Origin: JALFST01 sp022779285
GTDB lineage: Bacteria; Bacillota; Clostridia; Tissierellales; Peptoniphilaceae
Assembly: GCA_050313895.1 (NCBI GenBank)
Contig: JBNPMI010000028.1
Length of the DNA stretch: 5,787 bases
Direction: 5' to 3' (one strand)
A program made the position numbers and the translations under genes. Under the pieces are notes generated by a model. That model was not told the DNA's origin and did not search any database. It was given only the letters and a program-made list of their open reading frames with translations. Positions 1 through 5,743 of the stretch are shown one piece after another. How positions within the stretch are numbered: position 1 is the first letter of the stretch; each line of letters starts with the position of its first letter.

Positions 1-17
1 GAAGCGGAATCTCCGGC

Positions 18-46
18 TTGAAAAAAATATGAAACTAAGGTATACT
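18..46 (+). promoter_or_regulatory. sigma-A-type promoter of veg
   Basis: The -35 box TTGAAA (18-23) and the -10 box TATACT (41-46) are separated by exactly 17 nt, and each matches the vegetative consensus at five of six positions. Transcription would start near 52-54, leaving a leader of about 36 nt before the veg TTG codon. A strong vegetative promoter in front of veg is also the known arrangement in Bacillus subtilis. This is the only promoter I can see for veg, and probably for ispE through read-through of the hairpin at 330-350. Confidence 0.8.
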
Positions 47-88
47 TAATGAGTATATTTGTATGCTTTTGTTAAAGGTGGTGAGCCA

Positions 89-328
89 TTGCAAGACTAT
101 AACATGATTCATTCCATTAAAGAAGAGGTTGAACAAAACATCGGACGCCGCGTGCTGCTGAAAGCGGATAAAGGCAGGAAGCGGATTGTGACCAAAGAAG
201 GCATCATTGAAAATGCCTTTGATGATGTATTTACGGTACGAATCTGCAATGAGTTCGATGTGGAAAGGACGGTCTCTTATACTTATACCGATGTGTTGAC
301 ATCTACGGTAAAATTGACCATATGCTAA
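89..328 (+). CDS. veg: Veg family protein (DUF1021)
   Basis: This is a small soluble protein of 79 residues. It matches the Veg family, which is about 80-90 residues long and conserved in Bacillota. In Bacillus subtilis Veg has been linked to biofilm matrix gene control; its biochemical role is not settled. Family hallmarks seen here are the N-terminal stretch 'IKEEVEQNIGRRVLLKADKGRKR', of which the GRRVLLKAD and GRKR parts are typical, and the C-terminal SYTYTDVLTSTVKL, which corresponds to the family's VSYTYADILTxTVEL. I chose the TTG at 89 because AAGGTGGTG (75-83) lies at normal ribosome-binding distance upstream. The frame stays open to a TTG at 59, but that codon has no ribosome site and would lie downstream of the predicted transcription start by only a few bases. 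An ATG at 104 would remove conserved N-terminal residues. ispE follows 75 bp downstream, the same neighbourhood as in bacilli (veg, then ispE nearby). Confidence 0.88.
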   Translation: MQDYNMIHSIKEEVEQNIGRRVLLKADKGRKRIVTKEGIIENAFDDVFTVRICNEFDVERTVSYTYTDVLTSTVKLTIC

Positions 329-329
329 G

Positions 330-350
330 AAGGGCTGAAAAGCCCTTTTT
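330..350 (+). terminator. intrinsic terminator or attenuator between veg and ispE
   Basis: A 7-bp perfect stem, AAGGGCT (330-336) with AGCCCTT (341-347), closes a GAAA tetraloop and runs into T-rich sequence (346-350, then GCTTTTT to 357). It begins two bases after the veg stop codon. I see no clear promoter between it and ispE, so it probably terminates only part of the transcripts. That would give high veg RNA and lower ispE RNA from one promoter. The partial read-through is inference. Confidence 0.8.
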
Positions 351-403
351 GCTTTTTCGGAAGCGGAACCCGCAGAAAATGCGTATTGCAATAAGGAGAT
401 AAG

Positions 404-1237
404 ATGGAGGTTGAAATTCAGGCGAATGCCAAGGTCAATCTGGCATTGGATGTATTACGAGAGCGAGAGGACGGCTATCATGAAATCGATACCATCATGC
501 AGGAAATCTCTCTTCACGACACGTTAACAATTGAAAAGGGACGCGGCGGCTTTGTGCTTGCGTGTGATGAACCGAAGCTGCGCTTGGATGATTCCAATCT
601 GGTATATAAAGCCTGGAACGCCCTCAGAGACCGCGTCGAGGATCCCTCCGTGATCATCGAAATTGAAAAGCAGATTCCCATTGCAGCGGGGCTTGCCGGA
701 GGCAGCGCAGATGCGGCGGCCACTCTTCGCGGTTTAAATGAGCTTTGGGGACTTGAGCTGAGTCAGGAAGAGCTGGAAAACATCGCCGCTGCCATCGACT
801 CCGATTCTTCTTTTTTTATTCGAGGGGGGACACAGCGTGCACAGGGGCGAGGGGAGATACTGACTCCGCTCCCATCCTTTTATGGACGTCCTCTTCTTCT
901 GATTAACACGGGTGACACTTTGAGCACGAGATCGGTTTATGAGAAGACAAGAGTGAACGGCAAGATACCCGTTTCCGAGCTGATTGATTATCTGGGCATG
1001 GAACGCACAAAGGCCTATTCTCTCATGCAAAATCAGCTCGAGAACGCAAGCTTTGAAATACTCCCGAAATTGAAAGAAATCAAGATGGAGCTGCAAAAAA
1101 CAGGAGCACTGGTCTCGATGATGAGCGGCAGCGGTCCGACAATCTTTGCGATTTATGAATCGATGGATGAGGCGGAAAAAGCACAGCATCTCTTTGAGCC
1201 GAAATTTCCTTTTGTTTTTTTAGCAAGAACCGTTTGA
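404..1237 (+). CDS. ispE: 4-diphosphocytidyl-2-C-methyl-D-erythritol kinase
   Basis: The product is a 277-residue cytosolic GHMP-family kinase. It phosphorylates CDP-ME with ATP in the MEP pathway to isopentenyl diphosphate, the source of undecaprenyl and quinone side chains. The N-terminal AKVNLAL (9-15) contains Lys10, equivalent to the catalytic Lys10 of E. coli IspE. The ATP-binding glycine loop PIAAGLAGGSADAA spans 92-105. The catalytic Asp is most likely Asp134, just before GGTQRAQGRGE (141-151). The C-terminal GHMP motif MMSGSGPTIFAIY is at 239-251. Length is normal for the family (about 280-300). The start is well supported by AAGGAG (393-398), five bases upstream of the ATG. One oddity is that the usual GSDVPF around the catalytic Asp reads DSDSSF here (132-137). 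It sits 75 bp after veg in the same orientation and probably shares its promoter. No strong terminator follows; only a 4-bp GCGG/CCGC stem is visible at 1262-1273. Confidence 0.95.
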   Translation: MEVEIQANAKVNLALDVLREREDGYHEIDTIMQEISLHDTLTIEKGRGGFVLACDEPKLRLDDSNLVYKAWNALRDRVEDPSVIIEIEKQIPIAAGLAGGSADAAATLRGLNELWGLELSQEELENIAAAIDSDSSFFIRGGTQRAQGRGEILTPLPSFYGRPLLLINTGDTLSTRSVYEKTRVNGKIPVSELIDYLGMERTKAYSLMQNQLENASFEILPKLKEIKMELQKTGALVSMMSGSGPTIFAIYESMDEAEKAQHLFEPKFPFVFLARTV

Positions 1238-1274
1238 TTTCGGTAAAAAAACCTGATAAATGCGGAAAACCGCC

Positions 1275-1303
1275 TTGAAGAAAGGTGCCGGCTGGTCTAT
1301 AAT
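1275..1303 (+). promoter_or_regulatory. sigma-A-type promoter of the VanY-like gene
   Basis: TTGAAG (1275-1280), a 17-nt spacer, and a perfect TATAAT (1298-1303) form a near-consensus vegetative promoter in the gap after ispE. The predicted start is near 1309-1311, giving a leader of about 62 nt before the ATG at 1372. This means the VanY-like gene is expressed independently of veg-ispE. Confidence 0.8.
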
Positions 1304-1326
1304 ATTCGATAGCAGAGATTGTTTTC

Positions 1327-1348
1327 AAAGCTGAACTTTCGGCTTTTT
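1327..1348 (+). other. hairpin in the leader of the VanY-like gene
   Basis: AAAGCTGA (1327-1334) can pair with TCGGCTTT (1339-1346), with one G-T pair, around an ACTT loop. The stem runs into five Ts (1344-1348). It lies about 17 nt after the predicted transcription start and 23 nt before the ATG. It could be a weak early terminator (attenuator) for this gene, or the end signal for read-through from ispE. The stem is AT-rich and only moderately stable, so function is uncertain. Confidence 0.4.
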
Positions 1349-1371
1349 CGTACTATATATTGGGGCAGAAT

Positions 1372-2403
1372 ATGAAAAAAGACAGAACCGAAAAATTTTA
1401 TGAGCGACGGCATCTTGAGCGGTCGAGACGTCGGGAGCTGCGTCAAAAACAACGACATAAAAGAAATGCTCTTCTGGGCGTGACTTTGGCCGTTGTTTTC
1501 CTTTTATCAGGGACTGTACTTTTGGGGCGCTGGATGAAAAGCTCAAACGCGATGAACTTTTTCCCTGCCACGGGTTCGCAGACAGAGGCGAAAAGTGAGG
1601 AGAAAGCGGCATCCCATGATGAATCCGTACAGTATCTTTCACAGGATAGCAGAAAATCCATTGCCAAGCGCACACAAAAGGTTCAGGTTGAGGGGTATTC
1701 CGACACTCTCAATACTTTTCTGACCACAAATAAGGATGCCGTTTTATATAGTAAGGATTCCGTAAAATCTCAGCAGGTAACGGTCATTCCGAAAGGGACT
1801 ACGGTAGAGACCTATGGATATGAAGGGGATTGGACAAAGGTAACGAGCATCGGACGAACCGGCTACATACGAAATGAAAATCTGGATGTCGTAGCCGATG
1901 CTTCCACATTTCGTGTGGTTGACGGACATGTGATTGTCAATGCTCTCTATTCGCTTTCTCAGGATTATGAAACCGTCTTTAATGACACCGCATCGGCGGC
2001 TCTTCGCGTGATGCTGGAAGCCATGGAGCGAGATGGAGTTCCCATAGAGGTGGCCACCACGTACCGCAGCGCGGCGGACGAGGCTCGGGAGCTTGTTTTG
2101 AGCGGCAATCCGGAGCATGCACCTCAGCCGGGACATGCCGTATTCCAGACGGGATATGCGGTTCGATTCAATGCACCGGGAACGGACCCTCGCATGGATA
2201 ATGATTTCGAAAATACGGAACAATATCGATGGCTTCATGAGCATGCCGAGGAATATGGTTACATCTTGCGCTATCCGAAAGGCAGCGAATCCATCACGGG
2301 ATATCGGGCCGATCCGACGATCTTCTACTATGTAGGTGTTCAAGATGCTTCTATCATCAGCAATGAAGGTTTAACCATGGAAGTTTTCTACGGCGTAGAA
2401 TAA
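1372..2403 (+). CDS. membrane-anchored SH3b protein with degenerate VanY-like (M15) domain
   Basis: The product is 343 residues with four parts. Residues 1-31 are strongly basic. Residues 32-52 form one hydrophobic segment (signal anchor, Arg/Lys-rich side inside). A polar linker follows, then a bacterial SH3-type domain at about 120-174, ending in WTKV..GRTGYI. The C-terminal domain at about 183-322 resembles D,D-carboxypeptidases of family M15B (VanY). Conserved fold motifs are TYRS (230-233), PG (253-254), QTGYAV (259-264), YGYILRYPKG (295-304), TGY (309-311) and YVG (320-322). Aligning these with the family motif SEHQTGLAVD puts Phe258 at the zinc His and Arg265 at the zinc Asp. Aligning with EPWH puts Asp314 at the catalytic Glu and Ile317 at the second zinc His. 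By residue identity it should not be an active zinc peptidase. It may instead bind wall peptides outside the membrane. I chose the ATG at 1372, preceded by a weak GGGG (1362-1365); a TTG at 1360 in frame is an alternative. The reading frame is intact, so this is not simple decay. Confidence 0.82.
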   Translation: MKKDRTEKFYERRHLERSRRRELRQKQRHKRNALLGVTLAVVFLLSGTVLLGRWMKSSNAMNFFPATGSQTEAKSEEKAASHDESVQYLSQDSRKSIAKRTQKVQVEGYSDTLNTFLTTNKDAVLYSKDSVKSQQVTVIPKGTTVETYGYEGDWTKVTSIGRTGYIRNENLDVVADASTFRVVDGHVIVNALYSLSQDYETVFNDTASAALRVMLEAMERDGVPIEVATTYRSAADEARELVLSGNPEHAPQPGHAVFQTGYAVRFNAPGTDPRMDNDFENTEQYRWLHEHAEEYGYILRYPKGSESITGYRADPTIFYYVGVQDASIISNEGLTMEVFYGVE

Positions 2404-2419
2404 TCTACGCCGTTTTTTT
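2390..2419 (+). terminator. terminator overlapping the 3' end of the VanY-like gene
   Basis: A 10-bp stem, ACGGCGTAGA (2390-2399) with TCTACGCCGT (2404-2413), closes an ATAA loop, and Ts run through 2419. The left arm encodes the last residues of the VanY-like protein, and its TAA stop codon (2401-2403) lies in the loop. galE begins 65 nt after the stop, so galE either needs its own promoter or depends on read-through. Confidence 0.88.
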
Positions 2420-2468
2420 ATGGAACGATCCCATCAAATTCGGCTTTGTCCGATGGAAAGGAAAAAAT

Positions 2469-3470
2469 ATGCGAGTATTGGTAACGGGAGGATTGGGCTA
2501 TATCGGATCTCATACGGCAGTAGAGCTTATCGGCCACAAGGATGAGGTCGTGATCGTGGATAATCTCTATAATGCAAATCGTGATGTTGTTGAGAGAATC
2601 GAGCGAATCACAGGAGTCAAGCCGGTTTTTTATGAGGGAGATTGCTGTGATGAAAAGGCGATGCAGCATATTTTTGACTGCGAGAAAATTGATTGCGTGA
2701 TTCATTTCGCCGGCTATAAGGCTGTTGGAGAATCCGTTCAAAAGCCGCTCATGTACTATGACAACAATCTGCAGTCGGCAATTGTTGTGCTGCGCCAAAT
2801 GGAAAAGCATGGCGTCAATACCTTTGTTTTCAGCAGCTCCGCTACAGTGTATTCCGCGGAATGTGAAAGCCCGCTGGTAGAAGGCATGCCTCTGGGAGCA
2901 ACTAACCCATACGGATGGACAAAGGTGATGATTGAACAGATCGTTCGCGATTTCTGTGCGGTTCATCCGAGCTTTACGGGAGTGCTGCTCCGTTACTTCA
3001 ATCCCATCGGGGCACATGCTTCGGGGCTCATCGGAGAGCTTCCCGTAGGCGTTCCAAACAATCTCATGCCGTACATCTGTCAGGTTGCTGATGGGACGCG
3101 CGAGATGCTCCACGTTTTTGGAGATGATTATGACACGGTGGACGGAACCGGAGTACGCGACTATATTCACGTATGTGATTTAGCATCGGGGCATTTGGCG
3201 GCGCTTGTCAAAAAGCATGGGACGCCGGGCTGCTTTGCGTACAATCTCGGTACGGGAAAGGGCACCAGCGTGCTGGAGTTGGTTCATGCCTTCGAAAAGG
3301 CAAACAATTTGCAGATCCCATATCAGGTGGATCCTCGTCGTCCGGGGGACAATGCGTCAGTTTTTGCAGATGCCAAATTGGCCAATCAGGAGCTTGGCTG
3401 GAAGGCAGAACGCAGTATTGAAGAGGCCTGTGCCAGCTCTTGGGCATTCCAGAGAGGACTCAAAAAATAA
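2469..3470 (+). CDS. galE: UDP-glucose 4-epimerase family protein
   Basis: This 333-residue cytosolic protein belongs to the extended short-chain dehydrogenase family. It interconverts UDP-glucose and UDP-galactose with bound NAD, supplying galactosyl units for surface polysaccharides and the Leloir pathway. The NAD-binding motif GGLGYIGSHT is at 7-16, with Asp31 and Asn32 ending the second strand. FAGYKAVGES is at 80-89. The catalytic set is Ser124, Tyr148 and Lys152 (YGWTK). RYFNPIGAH (175-183), DGTGVRDYIHV (225-235) and YNLGTG (258-263) are typical of GalE. Length fits the family (328-340). AAAGGA (2457-2462), six bases before the ATG, fixes the start. By alignment of PRRPGD (289-294), the gate position equal to E. 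coli Tyr299 is Val298; a small residue there is associated with epimerases that also accept N-acetylated UDP-sugars. The usual Gly after SATVY is Ser129. I see no consensus promoter in the short gap upstream. Confidence 0.93.
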   Translation: MRVLVTGGLGYIGSHTAVELIGHKDEVVIVDNLYNANRDVVERIERITGVKPVFYEGDCCDEKAMQHIFDCEKIDCVIHFAGYKAVGESVQKPLMYYDNNLQSAIVVLRQMEKHGVNTFVFSSSATVYSAECESPLVEGMPLGATNPYGWTKVMIEQIVRDFCAVHPSFTGVLLRYFNPIGAHASGLIGELPVGVPNNLMPYICQVADGTREMLHVFGDDYDTVDGTGVRDYIHVCDLASGHLAALVKKHGTPGCFAYNLGTGKGTSVLELVHAFEKANNLQIPYQVDPRRPGDNASVFADAKLANQELGWKAERSIEEACASSWAFQRGLKK

Positions 3471-3518
3471 TATCATTACGCATCTGATTCGATATGGCGG
3501 GTGCTCGTAAAATGACTT

Positions 3519-3552
3519 CAGTCCCGGCAGTAATATCTGCCGGGACTGTTTT
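3519..3552 (+). terminator. intrinsic terminator of galE
   Basis: A perfect 12-bp stem, CAGTCCCGGCAG (3519-3530) with CTGCCGGGACTG (3537-3548), has a TAATAT loop and is followed by TTTT (3549-3552). It lies about 50 nt after the galE stop. The T run is short, but the stem is very stable. Confidence 0.85.
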
Positions 3553-3884
3553 ACATATGTTGAAGTCGTAGGCCCTGATGAGACAGATCGATACACGGAA
3601 GCCGGCAGGCGATAATATTTTGATGAAAATCGTTTCATTATTCCATTATAAGAACAAGAAGAAAAAAAGCAGGAGCAGTGCTAACATCTCTTGAAAATTG
3701 GTTTGGAATTGCCGGAGGCAAGAGAAGAATACATTGTAAAAAGCGTTCATCATCTCTTTTATTCAGGTGAGAACAGTAAAAAAACGGTGTGATCTGCAAT
3801 GATGTGCAGCACCAAAGCCACCTTGAGTATAAAGGAAGCCGGTAAAGAAAGCTCCGGGCGCTGCCGGGCGCCGGTACATAACCG
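3553..3884. other. gene-poor gap between the galE and murJ terminators
   Basis: I see no supported gene here. The plus strand has a 38-codon open stretch at 3578-3694 (ATG; an internal ATG also occurs; Lys-rich middle) with no ribosome-binding site. A second open stretch lies at 3685-3783 in another frame. It has a TTG at 3691 whose last two bases overlap the first stretch's TGA, and it ends just after a run of seven A (3778-3784 region). Reading one base differently at that A run would extend the second stretch to about 3840. This pattern could be a decayed gene or chance. Local structure includes ATGAAA/TTTCAT at about 3623-3638 and a GC-rich direct repeat CCGGGCG (3854-3860 and 3864-3870). 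No convincing promoter was found. Confidence 0.4.
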
Positions 3885-3921
3885 AAAAAACCGACCTGTG
3901 ATCGTAATCATAGGTCGGTTT
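3885..3921 (-). terminator. intrinsic terminator of murJ, possibly bidirectional
   Basis: The arms 3888-3901 and 3908-3921 form a stem of about 14 bp with one G-T pair; the core AAACCGACCT/AGGTCGGTTT is perfect, and the loop is TCGTAA. On the minus strand the stem is followed by a T run (A3885-3890 on plus), as expected for a terminator of murJ, whose stop is about 75 nt away. On the plus strand the tail is TTTCCTGTTTT, so it may also stop rightward transcripts coming from galE. Confidence 0.88.
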
Positions 3922-3996
3922 CCTGTTTTACGAAGTCCCGTATAAGGAGTTTTGCAACTGTGCTGTTTTACCTTGCTTTTTATGAAATGTTCGGGC

Positions 3997-5523
3997 TTAG
4001 ATTCTATGGTGCTTTTTATGATAGAAGCGGTTGATGTGATTTTTGACAACCGGGATTCGACTGAAGAGAATCAGGATTCCGTATACGATCACGGCAAAGA
4101 TGACGGAGATGAGAAGTGCAAAGGATTCTCTCATGCCGCCGCTCAGAGCGATGAAGAGCTTATGGGAGGTCCATGCCATGACGACGGTTGCCAACACGAT
4201 TTTTATGGTTGTGACGGTGATCTCGCTATAGTGCATTTTTCCGAGCTTTTTGTGGAGCAACAGCAGGAGCAAAAGGGCTCCCAGTGTGTTTCCGATCATC
4301 GTCGACATGGCCAGACCGTTGAGCCCGAAGAGCGAGGACAAGAGGAAGTTCAGAGAAATGTCGGAGGCAACCTGTATCACAGAGACGACAAGAGGCGTTT
4401 TCGTATCATGCAGAGAGTAGAAAACCGGCACAAGAAGCTGGTAAAACATCAGAGAAATCAAACCCGGAGCGTACCAAAAGAGAGCTCCGGAGGTGAGCAG
4501 CGTCGATTCCGCCGTAAAAGCGCCACGCTGGTAGAAAAGCCGGACTACGGGCTGAACAAAGATCATCAGGCCGACGGTGGCGGGAATGATTAAAATCAGG
4601 CCGGAAATGAGAGAGCTGGCAATCATGCGCTTCATCGGCCTTTTATCGGGCTGCTGCGCCAGAGCCGAGAGCCGGGGGTACGAAGCCGTGACGATCGATA
4701 CGATGATCACGCCCTGAGCCAGCATGAAAATTTTATTGGCATAATCCAGAGCGGAAACGCCGCCATGCACGGCAACGGTCGTGGCAATCGTCTTGTCGAT
4801 GATGATCGAAAGATCGTTGACAAGGATCGAGAACATCGCAGGTACGGCAATTCCCATGTACTTTTTAATATGAGGGTTAAAGGGATGAAAGATCAGCTCG
4901 GAACGAAATCCTGTTTTGCGCATTGCCGGAGGAAAGAAGATATATTGGATTCCATGCGCTATGACATTTCCGATCGCGAGCACGAGCAGGCTATTTGTCA
5001 GATAGCTTAAATAAGCGAAAATCACCAAAAAGACATTCATGATGATTCCTGTTGTGGCAGGGGTATTGAAATTATCGTAGATATTCAAATACCCGATCAA
5101 GGGGCCATTGACGGCGCTGAACCAAATTTGCACCACCGCAATTCGCGTAAAGAAAACCGTCTGCTCGAATTTTTCTCCGGTAAAGCCGGATGCGACCAGG
5201 GAAACGATGGGGCGCATAAAGATGATGAACAGGAGAATGATGACGGTAGAGAGAGCAAGCAGCGTGAAGATGAGATTGCTTGTAAAGCGATCCGCATTTT
5301 TGCGTCCTTCCTCGGAGCGAATCTGATTGTACATCGGAATGAATGTCGATTGTACAGACAGAAATAGAAAGCTGAAGGAGAGGGCTACAATACTCTCCGA
5401 AATGACATAGATATCTTTGATCGCAGTTGTCCCGAATAATCCGCTGAAGAGCATTTCTCGAAGCATGCCGGAAAATTTGGAGATCACTGTAATCAGCATT
5501 AGTGTAAAAGCAACGGAACCCAT
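3997..5523 (-). CDS. murJ: MurJ/MviN family lipid II flippase
   Basis: The product has 508 residues and is an integral membrane protein of the MOP exporter superfamily (MurJ). It is very hydrophobic throughout, with many successive segments consistent with the 12-14 helices of the family. MurJ moves lipid II across the membrane for peptidoglycan synthesis. Family signs are SKFSGMLRE (15-23) in helix 1, Asp37 in helix 2, STFIPMY (59-65), a helix 7-like region with Pro228 and ASP-Lys 243-244, YANKIF (261-266), and RGAF (333-336). Compared with E. coli, Arg18 and Arg270 correspond to Lys16 and Lys264, while Arg24 is kept as Arg22 and Asp39 as Asp37. The C terminus is basic (FYHKKHHR). I place the start at the ATG at 5523 because GGGGAGG (5535-5529 on this strand) ends five bases before it. 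An in-frame ATG at 5544 would put this ribosome site inside the gene. It is a single-gene unit, convergent with galE. Confidence 0.92.
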   Translation of the reverse strand: MGSVAFTLMLITVISKFSGMLREMLFSGLFGTTAIKDIYVISESIVALSFSFLFLSVQSTFIPMYNQIRSEEGRKNADRFTSNLIFTLLALSTVIILLFIIFMRPIVSLVASGFTGEKFEQTVFFTRIAVVQIWFSAVNGPLIGYLNIYDNFNTPATTGIIMNVFLVIFAYLSYLTNSLLVLAIGNVIAHGIQYIFFPPAMRKTGFRSELIFHPFNPHIKKYMGIAVPAMFSILVNDLSIIIDKTIATTVAVHGGVSALDYANKIFMLAQGVIIVSIVTASYPRLSALAQQPDKRPMKRMIASSLISGLILIIPATVGLMIFVQPVVRLFYQRGAFTAESTLLTSGALFWYAPGLISLMFYQLLVPVFYSLHDTKTPLVVSVIQVASDISLNFLLSSLFGLNGLAMSTMIGNTLGALLLLLLLHKKLGKMHYSEITVTTIKIVLATVVMAWTSHKLFIALSGGMRESFALLISVIFAVIVYGILILFSRIPVVKNHINRFYHKKHHRI

Positions 5524-5557
5524 GGTTACCTCCCCGGATCGCATTTCAACATAGGAT

Positions 5558-5586
5558 AGTGTAACATAAAACCATTCAATCGAAAA
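5558..5586 (-). promoter_or_regulatory. probable promoter of murJ (extended -10)
   Basis: On the minus strand, TGTTACACT (5566-5558) is an extended -10 element with box TACACT. A weak -35-like TTTTCG (5586-5581) sits 17 nt upstream. The start would be near 5551, leaving a leader of about 28 nt before the ATG at 5523. A TTGAAT on the same strand overlaps the spacer and is too close to serve this -10 box. The extended TG makes the -10 call reasonable, but the -35 is poor. Confidence 0.55.
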
Positions 5587-5618
5587 TCACGGGAATCTTT
5601 CTTTGCAAGCTGTCAAGC

Positions 5619-5671
5619 GTCAGCGATTTTGTCACTTTTTCCCCCTTGTTTCTGTCAGCGATTTTGTCACT
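5619..5671 (+). repeat. 18-bp direct repeat, two copies
   Basis: GTCAGCGATTTTGTCACT occurs exactly at 5619-5636 and again at 5654-5671, with starts 35 bp apart. A partial echo, TGTCAAGC, lies just before the first copy (5611-5618). Each copy itself contains GTCA at both ends (GTCA-N9-GTCA), which suggests binding sites for a protein such as a transposase. The sequence shows the repeat directly; the binding role is inference. Confidence 0.9.
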
Positions 5672-5683
5672 CTTGGTCTGTCC

Positions 5684-5705
5684 CGGGGCTCTGCTCCGAA
5701 CCCCG
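5684..5705. repeat. GC-rich inverted repeat
   Basis: CGGGG (5684-5688) can pair with CCCCG (5701-5705) or, with one G-T pair, with the nearer CTCCG (5694-5698). It resembles the GGGGCTCTGC-type GC-rich intergenic repeats common in Clostridia. No T run follows on either strand, so it is not a standard terminator. Confidence 0.55.
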
Positions 5706-5712
5706 TCCAGCC

Positions 5713-5743
5713 GAGGGCAGGCAGCCCCTTTGGGCTGCCCCTC
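5713..5743. repeat. GC-rich hairpin with two alternative stems
   Basis: GGCAGCCC (5720-5727) pairs perfectly with GGGCTGCC (5732-5739) around CTTT. A competing stem uses GAGGGCAG (5713-5720) with CTGCCCCTC (5735-5743), with one bulged base. No T run follows. Together with the inverted repeat just before it, this makes a dense structured block in otherwise non-coding DNA. Confidence 0.75.

Noticed and set aside
59..88. Upstream TTG start extending veg by 10 residues
   Set aside because: It has no ribosome site, lies almost at the predicted transcription start, and the good site AAGGTGGTG would fall inside the gene.
1744..2343. Minus-strand open frame of 199 codons inside the VanY-like gene
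   Set aside because: It is a mirror of a gene with clear domains and shows no motifs of its own.
2418..3170. Minus-strand open frame of 250 codons opposite galE
   Set aside because: galE is unambiguous on the other strand, and the antisense product shows no family features.
3759..4049. Minus-strand open frame across the end of murJ
   Set aside because: It runs through the murJ terminator, overlaps the murJ 3' end in another frame and has no ribosome site or family motif.
3952..4593. Long plus-strand open frame of 213 codons opposite murJ
   Set aside because: It is antisense to a clear family member, its product is low-complexity and rich in Gln, Asp and Arg, and it has no recognisable motif.
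5524..5544. Upstream ATG giving murJ seven extra residues
   Set aside because: The strong GGGGAGG ribosome site lies within those codons and is spaced correctly for the ATG at 5523.
5619..5671. CRISPR array
   Set aside because: There are only two repeat copies, with an 18-bp unit and a 17-bp gap, which is too few and too short, and there are no cas genes nearby.
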